Source: Trichinella spiralis (taxonomy: Eukaryota > Nematoda > Enoplea > Trichinellida > Trichinellidae). From it: a stretch of DNA of 64,000 nucleotides. Where the stretch lies: NCBI GenBank assembly GCA_000181795.3, contig CM012953.1, positions 10,603,542 to 10,667,541 of the forward strand, given 5' to 3'. The notes beneath the pieces are model-generated. The model had not been told where the DNA came from. It did no database searches and saw only the letters and a program-made list of their open reading frames with translations. Made by a program: the position numbers and the translations under genes. How positions within the stretch are numbered: position 1 is the first letter of the stretch; each line of letters begins with the position of its first letter. Positions 1-14,458 of the stretch are shown piece by piece.

Positions 1-1
1 T

Positions 2-253
2 GAAAAGAAATTGCCTGCTAAGTTTTCAACTAAGCATGATAAAAAAGTCAGCTATTTAACCTGTCATTGGATGTCAACTGTGACCAATTTGATTGGTAAA
101 AAGCTTTATCCATTTTTGAAACATATGCAGATTTGCTCAAAACGCTTCCAATTCGAATTTTCTGCTCTTCTGGCTGAGAAAAACACGTTGAACACGTGTC
201 CTGCGCTTCCTTTTCTGTCCAGATTCGCTCTCTATGGTGAAGTTATGTCTTGA
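2..253 (+). CDS. 3'-terminal exon of an unidentified gene (partial)
   Basis: An open frame enters from the left edge of the window and runs about 83 codons to a stop at 253. It contains several Cys and aromatic residues (for example LTCHWMS and MQICSKRFQFEF) and ends in FALYGEVMS. The base composition is less AT-rich than the following spacer, which suggests coding sequence. I do not recognise the family, and no upstream exon is visible. It faces the minus-strand NELF-B gene tail to tail, with about 250 bp between the two stops. It could be a chance open frame. Confidence 0.35.
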   Translation, partial: EKKLPAKFSTKHDKKVSYLTCHWMSTVTNLIGKKLYPFLKHMQICSKRFQFEFSALLAEKNTLNTCPALPFLSRFALYGEVMS

Positions 254-507
254 AGGGTTTCTTTCACTGATTCATTGTTGTGTAATAAATTACACAATGT
301 TTACGAGATGGCATATTTTTGAAAATTTTCAAATGGTACTGTTAAAAATATGTAGTTCATCACAAACGCTTTTCAGATTTATGTTAAATGTTTTATTATC
401 AAAAAATGAAACATCAGTATTCACTGTTCTCTGTTCTTCTCTGAAGAACAGTTTTTTCAAGTTACATCCCAAATAACTGAACATGAATTCGAATACAATG
501 CACGCAG

Positions 508-2362
508 TTAAGTAGGATTTGCTAAATCGGAATCAATGTGATCCATCAGATGAGAATAATATGTAAAAGTTTGTGAATAATCATTGCACACTGTTAGTGG
601 TGTGTATAATTTTGTCAAACGTTTCAACTGTGCATCTGACAGAATTTTGCAAATAATAACAGCTAGGCGAAGTGCGTGCAGTTTGCAAAGCCGTTGCTTG
701 GCATCGAACAAAGTACCGAAGACGAGATTAAAGAAAGATGTGTTGCTCCACAACTTGTCCGGAACTCTCTTCAATACTTGAACGAGAATGTGCAAATTTT
801 GCTCATGCCAAAAGCCAGCCGGAGCATACTTAGCTACATGACTCAGAATTTCCACTTGAAAAGTTAACACATTGCCCGTGATGAGTTCCAACGCGTAATA
901 AAACAGTACAGTGAAACAAACCAAATCGGATGCAATAAATTGGACTATTTCTTCATGTGCGGTGTCTGCATAGTTAAAATATTCTAACCGTCCTGCATTT
1001 CCAATTCCTGTGAAAGACTTCAGCGCATGTTGTGCAGCAATTACTTTTATCAAAACTGGCAAAAAACATTGTAGATAATCGTTCTCTGCAATATTACATT
1101 TCTGATCAATGCTTCTCTCTTCGCGATTAAACTTCCAACCGCCAAGGCCGATTTTCAATAGACGGAATGCAAACGTTAACAACTTACACTCCCTTGGCAA
1201 AATTTTCTTTGAAACGCAGTCTTTTGCTAGCTTCAGCGTTGTCGTGCACAATGCTTGAATCGAAGAATATGAGTTGAGAATTATGGACAAATCTCCTTGA
1301 GCCGGATTATCACTGTTGAAATAAAAAGCAACTATCTAAACAACATTCTCAATAGACTCACTCAACAAATATATTATTGAACTGTCATTACCTGTTGAAG
1401 TTGTTCCGTGTTACGATTATCAAGAGGATCTTTAAAAAATGCCTCCAAAGCTAACATAAACTTATAGCACGGATCAGAGTTCGCGATATCTTTAATATCC
1501 GCTTCGTGAAAAGATAGCAGCAAATCATGCCTATTTTAAATTAAGAAAAAATACATTAATTTCCACCATGAAATTATGAAACAGTAAAATACCTGAAATT
1601 GCAAAACACAACATGCTTAGTATGCAAAAATGCCATTCTGATGTAGCTCAGTAAACGATCATATAGGACTGTCTTCCTGCCAACCATGCAAACTATTTTT
1701 TGAATTACTTCTGCTTTTCGACGACCGCTGAGATCTAACAGTGATTTGCAATAACGATCAGTGTCCGCTTCACTAAATCAAAAGCAGATTTAAAAAATTT
1801 AATAAGATGAAATAAAAATTACTTTTTAATACCGAAATTGAGTTAGCCACCAGTTCATGTAGTCTGTCAACATTATTTTCATTTCACGGTAAAATATATC
1901 TTCACGCAATTCCCAAATTAAACGCTTGATCTGTAGATCAACCATATTATACAAATTGTCATCAGAACTTATTTTTTGCAAAGCGCAAACAGGAACTCTA
2001 GGCGCTATCATCATAACATCAATTATAAGTGATCGCATTGTTGGTAAATCAACCAATTCATAATAAGTACTTAAAAAGTCTTCAATTTTATCGGCACCGT
2101 TATGTTCTCGCTTTACATTATTCAACTGTTCCAAAATCATTTCTCGCAATCGGCGCATGATCGTCTCGTGATAATCTAGCTTTCGAATTGGATTTTGTTC
2201 CAACAAACGAAGTGCATCAAATAAAGACTGCAATTGGACTGCATTCTTCTGTTGAAAAATTGCAATCGATTCATGCAACTGGTCCATCGGCACCGACAAC
2301 GCCTCCAGCACGGCCTGTCGATTGTCATAGCGAAAACGCTCAACTGAGCTTCTTACTTCCAT
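508..2362 (-). CDS. NELFB: Negative elongation factor B (NELF-B/COBRA1)
   Basis: NELF-B is a subunit of the nuclear NELF complex, which with DSIF holds RNA polymerase II in promoter-proximal pause. Coding exons on the minus strand are 2362-1833, 1772-1593, 1530-1392 and 1335-508. The introns are 60, 62 and 56 nt, all phases fit, and the product is 558 aa (human about 580). Recognisable family blocks are LPTMRSLIIDVM, MVGRKTVLYD, SDPCYKF near the middle, GDLSIIL, and HALRLAVIICKILSDAQLKR near the C terminus. The third junction was chosen at 1335 because an acceptor at 1313 would break the frame, and 1335 gives the same residue spacing as the human protein. The ATG at 2362 directly follows TTTAG, a splice-acceptor-like sequence, so the mRNA may be trans-spliced. 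Assignment is by recalled alignment and is strong. Confidence 0.92.
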
Positions 2363-5117
2363 CTAAACACTCTAATTCGGATCATTTTAATTCGTTCAGT
2401 TATACAAAAAATAATGTAAAATAAAATTATTAAAAAATATAAATTCTTTTAAAGTAAACAAATAAATGTACCATTGTAATATCTGACTATTAACAATTTA
2501 AATTCAGACAACAAAATTGCAATTTAAAGGCAGCGAAAAGTATAAGCATCGAATCAAAATTATATTAATATTAAAAAAACATATAGTGTACATACTTATT
2601 TCGCAGTTTCCGCAATGAAAAAATACATAGGATGTAAAAAATAAAGATATACTAAATCACAAACTTCGCGCTACAGTACGCAACAATTAAAAAGCACGTA
2701 CTATAAATAATCATACAGTACTATAATAATTTGAGCAATTGGTCACTGTTGAATGATAACTTAATTCAGTAAAATAAATATCAATTTTAATTTGAAAAAT
2801 ATTATATGATCGATCAGATTTGAAGATATATTTAATAGAAATTTCATTTTGTTGAAAATTATTGAAAATGGGGTACTGATGCTCGTGCAAAACTGAGTTC
2901 TTATTAAATTTTGTATAAATTGTTTACCACAATGTAGTAGTGCTATTTGATTTTGCAGAATGTTGAAAATACTTAATAATTTTTGACAAAAGATGGTCAC
3001 AGAATGCTTGCTTTTCTAATTGCTTTTTGACGACCAAGTATTTTGATTCACATCTTTTTTAAAACTAAAAGACCACTGGTCTGCACCCTGTAGTAAAACA
3101 TCAGTTGCATTTTAATTTCTTTTTTCACAATCAATTTCGGAAATATAATCGTATTGCTAGTATGTTTGCTGTCATTTTTCATGATTCCTGATCTTTTATT
3201 GAAAACTCATTTCAACATCTTATCATTAATTTATAAATTAAATGCATATATATTCTTATTTACTTATATAAAATGAGAAATTATTTATTAATTTAATTTA
3301 ATTTAATTTAATTAACTCCAAATACCATTTTTATCATGATATTTTCATGAATGAATCATGAAAAGGAACTTTGCTTCGGCAAAAAACATCAATTACTGCT
3401 TTTATTAGCAGTTGTCGACTTCATAAACGTAAAGCTAACCGGTCAGATAAACGGCTTGGCAGGAAAAAACTGTCAATTAAGATTAATGGAGAAAATTTTC
3501 TCTTTCAAAAGTATTCAATAATGTGAAAAGGGACACAAATGACAGCTTCAAGTTTGCCAATTTCAAAAGCATTTGTTCTTTGATAAAATTCAGCAAAGCG
3601 AAACGGTTGGTTGAGCGAAATAGTCGTCAGTTAAATTTAACAATAAAATTTAGTAAGGCCATTTGTCAAAAGTGAATAATACTACATGAAGTTCATCTAA
3701 TCAGTTTAAGTGAATGTTAATCTGAGAATGAATAACTGAGCTTCAAAAAACATAATTGTACAATCAAATTAAATTAGTTGTCAATTTAAATGTTACAGGA
3801 TGAGCTACAAGTAAGAAAATGTAATGCAGAAGCAACACTGCTTGCCATCTGAAGCAATGTTTTCGAAATCATAGAATTGTCGAAAAGAAATTTATTTTAA
3901 ACAATTCTTAGAAGATATAAACCGATGATTGTCACTGATTGACGCAATATATTGAAAACTATTTGATGATTGTCTTTGATTTATAATTAAGGCAAATTAT
4001 AAATACGCATTGTTCTTCAATGCTCTCTTTTGTATCTTTCCCATGATCTCACTAATCAAGTCGCCCAGTGTGGCAGATTCATTTAATTTATATCTTCGGT
4101 GTCCGTTGTGCATTTCTTCAACGTACAATAACAATTTTGGATAGATTACACTTTTACTTGGTGGAAAATAACAATATTCGTGTGAAATTATTGAGATTCA
4201 TTTTCAATTATACAAATGACAAATATGTTGGCAATAAAAACGAAAAAAATTACTACAAATGTATTTAACCATAAGAACAAAAAAACAGATGATTTTATAT
4301 ACAGTTCTAATGTTATAAAAAATTTTCTCCCCTTTTAGTTGATAAAATACTTTTAAAAAATAATAAAATATTTGTTTAAAAAGTAAAATAATGTTTACAA
4401 TATACGGCCTGAAAGATCATTGGTGATTGGAGAAATGACGTTGTCGTGACGCCAAATTGATGCTGAACGAGAATTGGTCTATTTCATTGACACTGATCAA
4501 TGGGTTGAAGAATACTGAGAACTCGAAGATGTAGTTTTATAATACAAAATGAAATTTAAAATATTTAACAACTGTTGAACAAGTAAACTGTTTCAACGAG
4601 TTATAATGTCATTTCGAGATATAATTCAATAAATTAAAAGTGAATCATTCTGTTGATGCGAAAAGTACGAACAGTACCCGAAGTCAAAAGGCAACATACT
4701 TAAAATTAAAGCCCATTATTAAAGAATGCACAAGTATTCTTCTGAACGAAACCGACATATTTCATTAGTAGAGGTTATAAAAAATATTTTGAAAAATTCT
4801 TCAATAAACTATTTGATTAAATAAATAAAAAAGAAAATTTTTTCCACAAAGCATATTATAATTTGCAAAATGAAACACAATATTCTAATGGGCAATACTG
4901 TTAATATCGTAATAGAAAATGCAAGTTCCATCGTACCGGTCAGGTCGGCGACAATTTGTCTAGACAAACAAGTTGTGTTAGAATGCGGCGCTAGCACAGT
5001 TCACCGGTCCGTCTTTTATTTCCACATATTTTTTAAATGTTTTTTTCTCATCATCGATTCATTCATTAACGAACTTGAAATTTTTTTTCAAATCTACCTT
5101 TATTTTTTTATTTACAG
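2363..5117. other. Intergenic spacer, no supported gene
   Basis: About 2.7 kb of very AT-rich sequence between the NELF-B start and the Smad leader. A short (TTTAA)n run lies near 3289-3312. Two stretches with higher GC (about 4380-4540 and 4915-5010) read open for 20-40 codons, but in more than one frame and without a convincing exon chain. I assign no gene here. Confidence 0.6.
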
Positions 5118-5380
5118 TCGTATTGCGTGCAATTCATCCACGTCGAAGTGAACTTTGGTCCATTTCATCCCACATCCGAGATGTTTGAATAATTTTTTGT
5201 CGACGGATTGTTTTTCTTTTTGTTTAATTTCTTTCTTTGCTATGAACTTTTGTCTCGCTATTTCACGCTGTGAATTGAATTTTTCCCTTTTTTTTACGTT
5301 GATGTCTTTGCAGGTTAGTTTGTGGTAACGTATTTTACTGGTCCACGTTGTGTAATTTGAAAATCCCGCCTTGAAAATAG
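5118..5380 (+). promoter_or_regulatory. Probable 5' leader of the Smad gene with upstream acceptor
   Basis: A long pyrimidine tract ending in TTTACAG at 5117 looks like a splice or trans-splice acceptor 263 nt upstream of the Smad ATG. The following leader would therefore be 5' UTR. A 91-codon Lys-rich frame also lies on the opposite strand (5387-5112). It is mostly the complement of pyrimidine tracts and is not called as a gene. Confidence 0.35.
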
Positions 5381-9618
<4,238 letters not shown>

Positions 9619-9823
9619 AAGCACCATATCGCTATGCTTATTTATCAACTTGATCAATTTCTGCATGTAGCACGCCTTCAGCGCAGATGTGCCTTGTGAC
9701 TGACGTCTGTTAGTCACCTAGCACAGTGTTGTTTTGTTTGCCAAAAAATACTGTACTATGCTATGCTCAATATTTTAATTAAAAAGTTTCTTTGCGACAT
9801 ACGTAACGCTTAAATGGTCGTTG

Positions 9824-10230
9824 TTAATCTCGTTCGATGACACGATTACGGTAGGCTTTCGGCGGCAAGGTTGGTTCTAAACCCCACCAACCTTTTACGT
9901 ACATCTGCAAATTTCGAAAATTAAACATGTAAATGAATCAAGCCAAAAAGACTCCGATGAACGAACCAAGCCACATGTCACACTAAGCATCACCGTTCCC
10001 AAAGCGAGAATTCGATTAAAAGTACGATTTTCTCGTTGATATCCCTCTGCGTAAGGCTCGTGCGGAATAGGAATTTCATCAAAAGTTGCTAAGCGGATCA
10101 TCTTCGTTCCAGAAGACTCGTGACGAACGGAAGATGCAGACAAAAAACGACCTAAAAAACTAATATGCAAACTAGAAGATATAGCAGACAGATACTGACA
10201 GGTATGCAAAAGTCGTGGAAGTGCAGACAT
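9824..10230 (-). CDS. Small mitochondrial-type single-pass membrane protein, family not identified
   Basis: Exons 10230-9967 and 9904-9824 flank a 62-nt intron (GT at 9966-9965, AG at 9906-9905) and give 114 aa. The N terminus (MSALPRLLHTCQYLSAI) is rich in basic, Ser and hydrophobic residues without acids, like a mitochondrial presequence. The middle holds IPIPHEPYAEGYQRENRTFN, then one hydrophobic segment (ILALGTVMLSVTCGL), then YVKGWWGLEPTLPPKAYRNR at the basic C terminus. The design resembles small inner-membrane respiratory-chain subunits, but I cannot name one. TTTCAG lies 11 nt before the ATG, consistent with trans-splicing or a 5' UTR intron. The gene is convergent with Smad, with about 205 bp between stops. 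The donor (TTG|GTTCGT) is weak; without the intron the frame would run to 9895 and lose the conserved-looking tail. Confidence 0.65.
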
Positions 10231-11250
10231 CCTTCTGTATCTGAAAGATAAGTAAAGTTAATATTTTCCTTATTACAATGAATTATATTTCACAGTGACG
10301 AAACAGCACTTAAAACATTAGACTGCTTACAGACATTACAAAACAGAAAAATCTATAATCTTAAGAAAGTTATTACAAGGAAACCACTGAAATAAATGTT
10401 ATAAATGCCTATGTTAAACAAATACGAATGAGACAAACCTATATTACAAAAACTGAAAATGTATTTTCAACAATGAAAAATTAAAACAAATACAATTATT
10501 AAATTTGAAATCAGTATTATAAATTCGTTATTTCATTAAGTATACATATTTAAGTTAAATGAAACTGAAAACAGCGTTTTAAAAATGCTTGAACATAATG
10601 CATTTCTCGGAAGCAAAACATGCACAACAAACTTTATCAATGAAAACAAAACGTAAAATCTAAATGTATTTAATCATGAAAACAAAAATTCAAATAACAT
10701 AGAACTACAGCCAGTTAATACACTCAGGAAATATAAAATAACCGTGCCATTCAAAATTAACAGAGCATTAACAGAAACATCAATCATACTTCATGAAATA
10801 AACTTGCTAAACGTCAGTAAAACGGAAATAAATACTAAAAATCAACCTCTGTGAAAACAAGTAGATAATACATGCAAAAAACAACAATATGAGTATGCAA
10901 CTTTACATAAACAATCAAATACAGTAAAACTACCATATTAATGATTTTCAGGTCGGAAGTATTTATGTGCTGTGATAATTCATTTTTTTACTACTGTCAC
11001 ATGGTTCAGGAAACATTCAAAATTATTAGTTTTAAATAATTGATAAATTCATTACTTTAAAAATTTCATTATTATCAGCAAGCAAAATAAGGCAAAAACT
11101 TTACTTCATATCAAAAGTAGCCTAGTTTGTTGGTGTGAGCCTACCTTTTACATCTTGAGCAATTATGTAAATCACCCATTCAATTCTTTTCGACACAGGT
11201 GGGACATTTAATAATTTGGTGGACGAGAAAAAATATAACAGTGGAAGCCA
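10231..11250. other. AT-rich spacer, no gene seen
   Basis: About 1 kb of strongly AT-rich sequence with no sustained coding frame or recognised repeat. It leads into the foldback element. Confidence 0.6.
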
Positions 11251-11259
11251 AACAACAAT

Positions 11260-12151
11260 GGGGTAGACCCCGAGTATACATCAAAGACATGCCGCTTCAC
11301 ACTTTGATTGGTTGTGAATTTTGCGTAGAACTCTGATTTGTTTTAAATTTTATTGGTTTACACGGCGGCTAAATTTCATTGGTTGTTATTGCGATGAATT
11401 TTACTCGCTGTTTGGAATCTAAATTTTACTGGTTGTCATTTTCATTCATTCTATTTGTCAAATTTTGGTTTCTTTTTAATGGTCACTTTTTCATTCTAAG
11501 CTTTTACTGTTTATCTTCTATATGTATATTAGTAGTAGCTAAATTATACATTTAAAAGCTGACTAGTAATTCAAAATTATAAGTTTATTAACAAATTTGC
11601 TTGTGGTTTATTTTTGTGTATAATTACATTCATAGAACTGCTGATCAGATCTAAGAAATTCGCTTTACTTTAATTTAAACTGATTTGGTTTATTGCGTGT
11701 ATACTATTGAGCATTTTAAAAACCTTGTTCAAAAGTTTGCTTTCTATTAATTTGTTTCTTAATTTGATGAAGTTAAATTTAAGTTTAAATTAAAGTATAT
11801 ACTGGATTTAGAAGTTATGGATGCTATTAGTAAGAAAGATCAGGTGGATTCACCATTTCACTGAATTTCATTAAATCATTAATTGTAATTAATCTTACCA
11901 CATAAATATCATAAAATAGTAAAGCTTTGAATATCTGAAAACTGACCATTAAAATGAAATCAAAATTTGACAAATAGCACGCATTACAATGTACAGCACT
12001 AGTACGACCAGTAAAAATTTAAGTTTGCGACAACGAATAAAACTCATCGCAGCAGCAACTAATGAAATTTAGCCGGCATGAAAACCAATGAAATTTAAAG
12101 CCAATCAAATGTCGAGCGGCATGCCTTTGAAGTATACTCGGGGAGTAGACC
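11260..12151. mobile_element. Mutator-type foldback element 1, non-autonomous (892 bp)
   Basis: The two ends are long, imperfect inverted repeats. The left end starts GGGGTAGACCCCGAGTATAC; the right end, read on the other strand, starts GGTCTACTCCCCGAGTATAC. Similarity continues for roughly 250 bp into each side, including GCGGCTAAATTTCATTGG against GCCGGCTAAATTTCATTAG, around an unrelated AT-rich centre. The element is flanked by 9-bp near-duplications, AACAACAAT (11251-11259) and AACAGCAAT (12152-12160). Long terminal inverted repeats with a 9-bp target duplication are typical of Mutator-like elements. No transposase frame is present, so it would need help from elsewhere. The superfamily is an inference from structure. 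Confidence 0.75.
11325..11470 (+). repeat. ATTGGTT-containing sub-repeats in the left arm
   Basis: Several spaced copies of an AAATTT(T/C)A(T/C)TGGTT unit (for example TTTTATTGGTT, AAATTTCATTGG, AAATTTTACTGGTTG) occur at roughly 40-60 bp intervals, so the arm is itself a degenerate tandem array. The inverted copies lie in the right arm at about 12000-12100. Confidence 0.5.
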
Positions 12152-12226
12152 AACAGCAATCAGTGCATACACACATCAACTTCTCTACGCACAAGGAACA
12201 TCACCAAACGTCATCAATATCTGCTT

Positions 12227-12513
12227 GGTTTGGTACTACTCGGTCCCGCTTTTCTCTCATTGGTCATTACCCACGCTATTTTATTGGACCGTCAAATCTT
12301 AATCACAACTGAAGAGTTTGAATCAATGAGCAATTAGACAAAAAAAACCAATGCGACAAAGACTTCACTGAGCAATTAGACAAGGAAAACCAATACGACA
12401 AAGACTTCACGGCCAAATAAAATGAAAACCAATACGACAAAGATTTGACGGTCTAATAAAATAGCGTGGGCAAAGACCAATGAGAGAAAAGCGGGACCGA
12501 GTAAAACCACCCC
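12227..12513. mobile_element. Mutator-type foldback element 2, non-autonomous (287 bp)
   Basis: The left terminal repeat (12227-12299) starts GGTTTGGTACTACTCGG; the right one, read on the other strand from 12513, starts GGGGTGGTTTTACTCGG. Both continue as TCCCGCTTTTCTCTCATTGG and then through a CACGCTATTTTATT block. A perfect 10-bp direct repeat, ATATCTGCTT, sits immediately outside both ends (12217-12226 and 12514-12523) and is read as the target-site duplication. The size, long inverted repeats and 9-10 bp duplication again point to a non-autonomous Mutator-like element. Its ends differ from those of the neighbouring element, so it is a separate family or subfamily. Confidence 0.85.
12326..12442. 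repeat. Internal tandem repeats of foldback element 2
   Basis: Three imperfect copies of a unit containing AAAACCAATACGACAAAGA, two of them preceded by GAGCAATTAGACAA, fill the space between the terminal repeats of element 2. Each copy carries a CCAAT motif. Confidence 0.8.
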
Positions 12514-12977
12514 ATATCTGCTTTTATAGTACTTAAAGTTCAACCCATAAGCCAATTTCTAGAAATATTCTTTTGTGTTTTTGCACATTATTTGATGAAA
12601 TGCAATTTTCATATTAATTTTTCATAATCAGAGTGGTTTAAAATATAACATTAACAAAATTCCCTGTCTGGACAAGATTGCGTAACGTTAGAAAAAAACA
12701 GATTAAGAATGGTACTTGAAGTAGACCTTAACAGTACAACTGGCAGATTATTCAATTCGGCATAGCTGAGTTACGAATAGCGGCAAAAACAAAGGTAACA
12801 GGCACCGAAAGAACCCTGTTTCTGCCAATCAAATTTCACAGTTGTTGAGAAACAGGCGCTCGTTAGATCACCAGTTGAAGCTGTGCTGTTGAAACAGCCG
12901 TAAGTTATAAAATTTTCAAAATTTATGCCATCCCAATGTATGGCAAATAAAACCAAATAACTGCTGCAGTAAATCCC

Positions 12978-13221
12978 TATATAAGGGCACTGACAAAAGA
13001 GGCAAAAAACATTCAGAGAAGCCAGCGAAGTGCTATCCGGAAGAACTGCGAAAGAATTGTTTTTTGCCATTTAGTCAGTTTTACGCAGTCGCAAGCTCAG
13101 TAAAATATACTTGCGTGGAAGATAATTCAAAACACACTAACAAACTAACACACCCAAACAGAGCAAAACACACAAACAAAACCACATTTCACTTCAGACG
13201 AAATTCACTTGACTGACGTCA
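12978..13221 (+). promoter_or_regulatory. Promoter-like cluster (TATA, initiator-like, CRE) with no assigned gene
   Basis: On the plus strand a TATATAAG box (12978-12985) is followed about 35 bp later by TTCAGAG (13012-13018), similar to an initiator. A palindromic TGACGTCA (13214-13221) lies further downstream. The stretch is less AT-rich than its surroundings. No coding frame follows before the protease repeat unit. It could be a relic promoter or part of an old LTR; the arrangement could also be chance. Confidence 0.25.
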
Positions 13222-14392
13222 CACGCAACGTCAAAAACGGCATACGGTATCAGGTTCAGATTGTCAGGCTAAATAATTTTTAAAAAAGATAACTATAATA
13301 ATCAGCAGATCTTACCTATGATAAGCAATGAAATAAAATGGGCAGATCGAAAAACAGTGCCATCTGTGATGCAACTACATTAAGATTATTTCAGCGTAAA
13401 GAGTGATGTGCAAATATGATAAATCAAATTGAAAAGAAGTCATTCATGACTTTGCTATGCAGTACGTTAGCTGATATTTTCAATAATAGAACTAGATCTT
13501 CACCATGATTTACAAAACTGCACACTATCAATTTTCTTAAAGTTAATAAAAAAATTTTTAACAAAGCACTTTTTCATAATAATAACTGAACAATCATCAT
13601 ACAGTTGAAACATGAATAACATGAAAAATGTTGGGCATGCTATACACCAAAATGTTGATTATTGTAACCAATAATGCAATCATGCTTAGGCAAAACAAAA
13701 AATTTGGAATATAGCACCGGCACATAGGATTTATTTTGAAGAATTAATTTTTGCTCCACACATTGTGGATTTATATCAAACATGAAATACATATCCGTGA
13801 TGTGTAGCATATTGGAAAAGTGCAAAAAATCTACAATTCCCCTTTATCATCAACTCACTTTATTTTTTCAATTCATTTGTAAAATAGCTCACTTTATAAA
13901 AAACAGATGCAAGCAATTAAAAATAAATTTCACTTTTACAACGAACGTAATTTTCTTTCGATCGGCCGAAGCAACCAAGCATCTGCACCACATAGACAAA
14001 GCGACATTCCAAAAAGTATTCCAACACAGCAAACATTGATTATAATTTTACAATAAATAGGAAGGCTTTCATTTTATTTATTATTATTATAATATAACTG
14101 CGTTGTATCCACGTTTAATAAATAATAAATACTAATACGGAACACGGATATCACTTCCCATTTCTTGAAACACAAACATTTCAATATCAAACATTTGACG
14201 TTTCAGTTCAACACCCACTTTGATAATAATCAGCAATACGTTGGCAGGAAAGCAAACAATTAATTGTAAACACAAAATTACAATACCATAATTCATAAAA
14301 TAAAAAATCTATTTTTGAATTATTGTTTGATAAAAATAGAATAATTGTTTTGCCAAGATTTTATTTCGTGTGTACATTTCATCAAGATATAA

Positions 14393-14400
14393 TATATAAG
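14393..14400 (+). promoter_or_regulatory. TATA box of protease gene 1
   Basis: TATATAAG lies exactly 66 bp before the ATG. The same box at the same distance is found in the other two copies (22189 and 27403), which supports a functional core promoter. Confidence 0.7.
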
Positions 14401-14458
14401 CATTGACTACTTGTGGACGTACCATACTTTCCATTGACTACGGCAGAAGTTTGAAACA

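Noticed and set aside
12088-12312. 74-codon plus-strand frame
   Set aside because: It spans the ends of two inverted-repeat elements and has no coding features.
12975-12987. CArG (SRF) box
   Set aside because: The A/T core between CC and GG is seven bases instead of six; a TATA box is the simpler reading.
12771-13070. 99-codon minus-strand frame with several Cys
   Set aside because: No signal peptide or family match, and it runs across a plus-strand TATA-like promoter cluster; kept only as an uncertain island.
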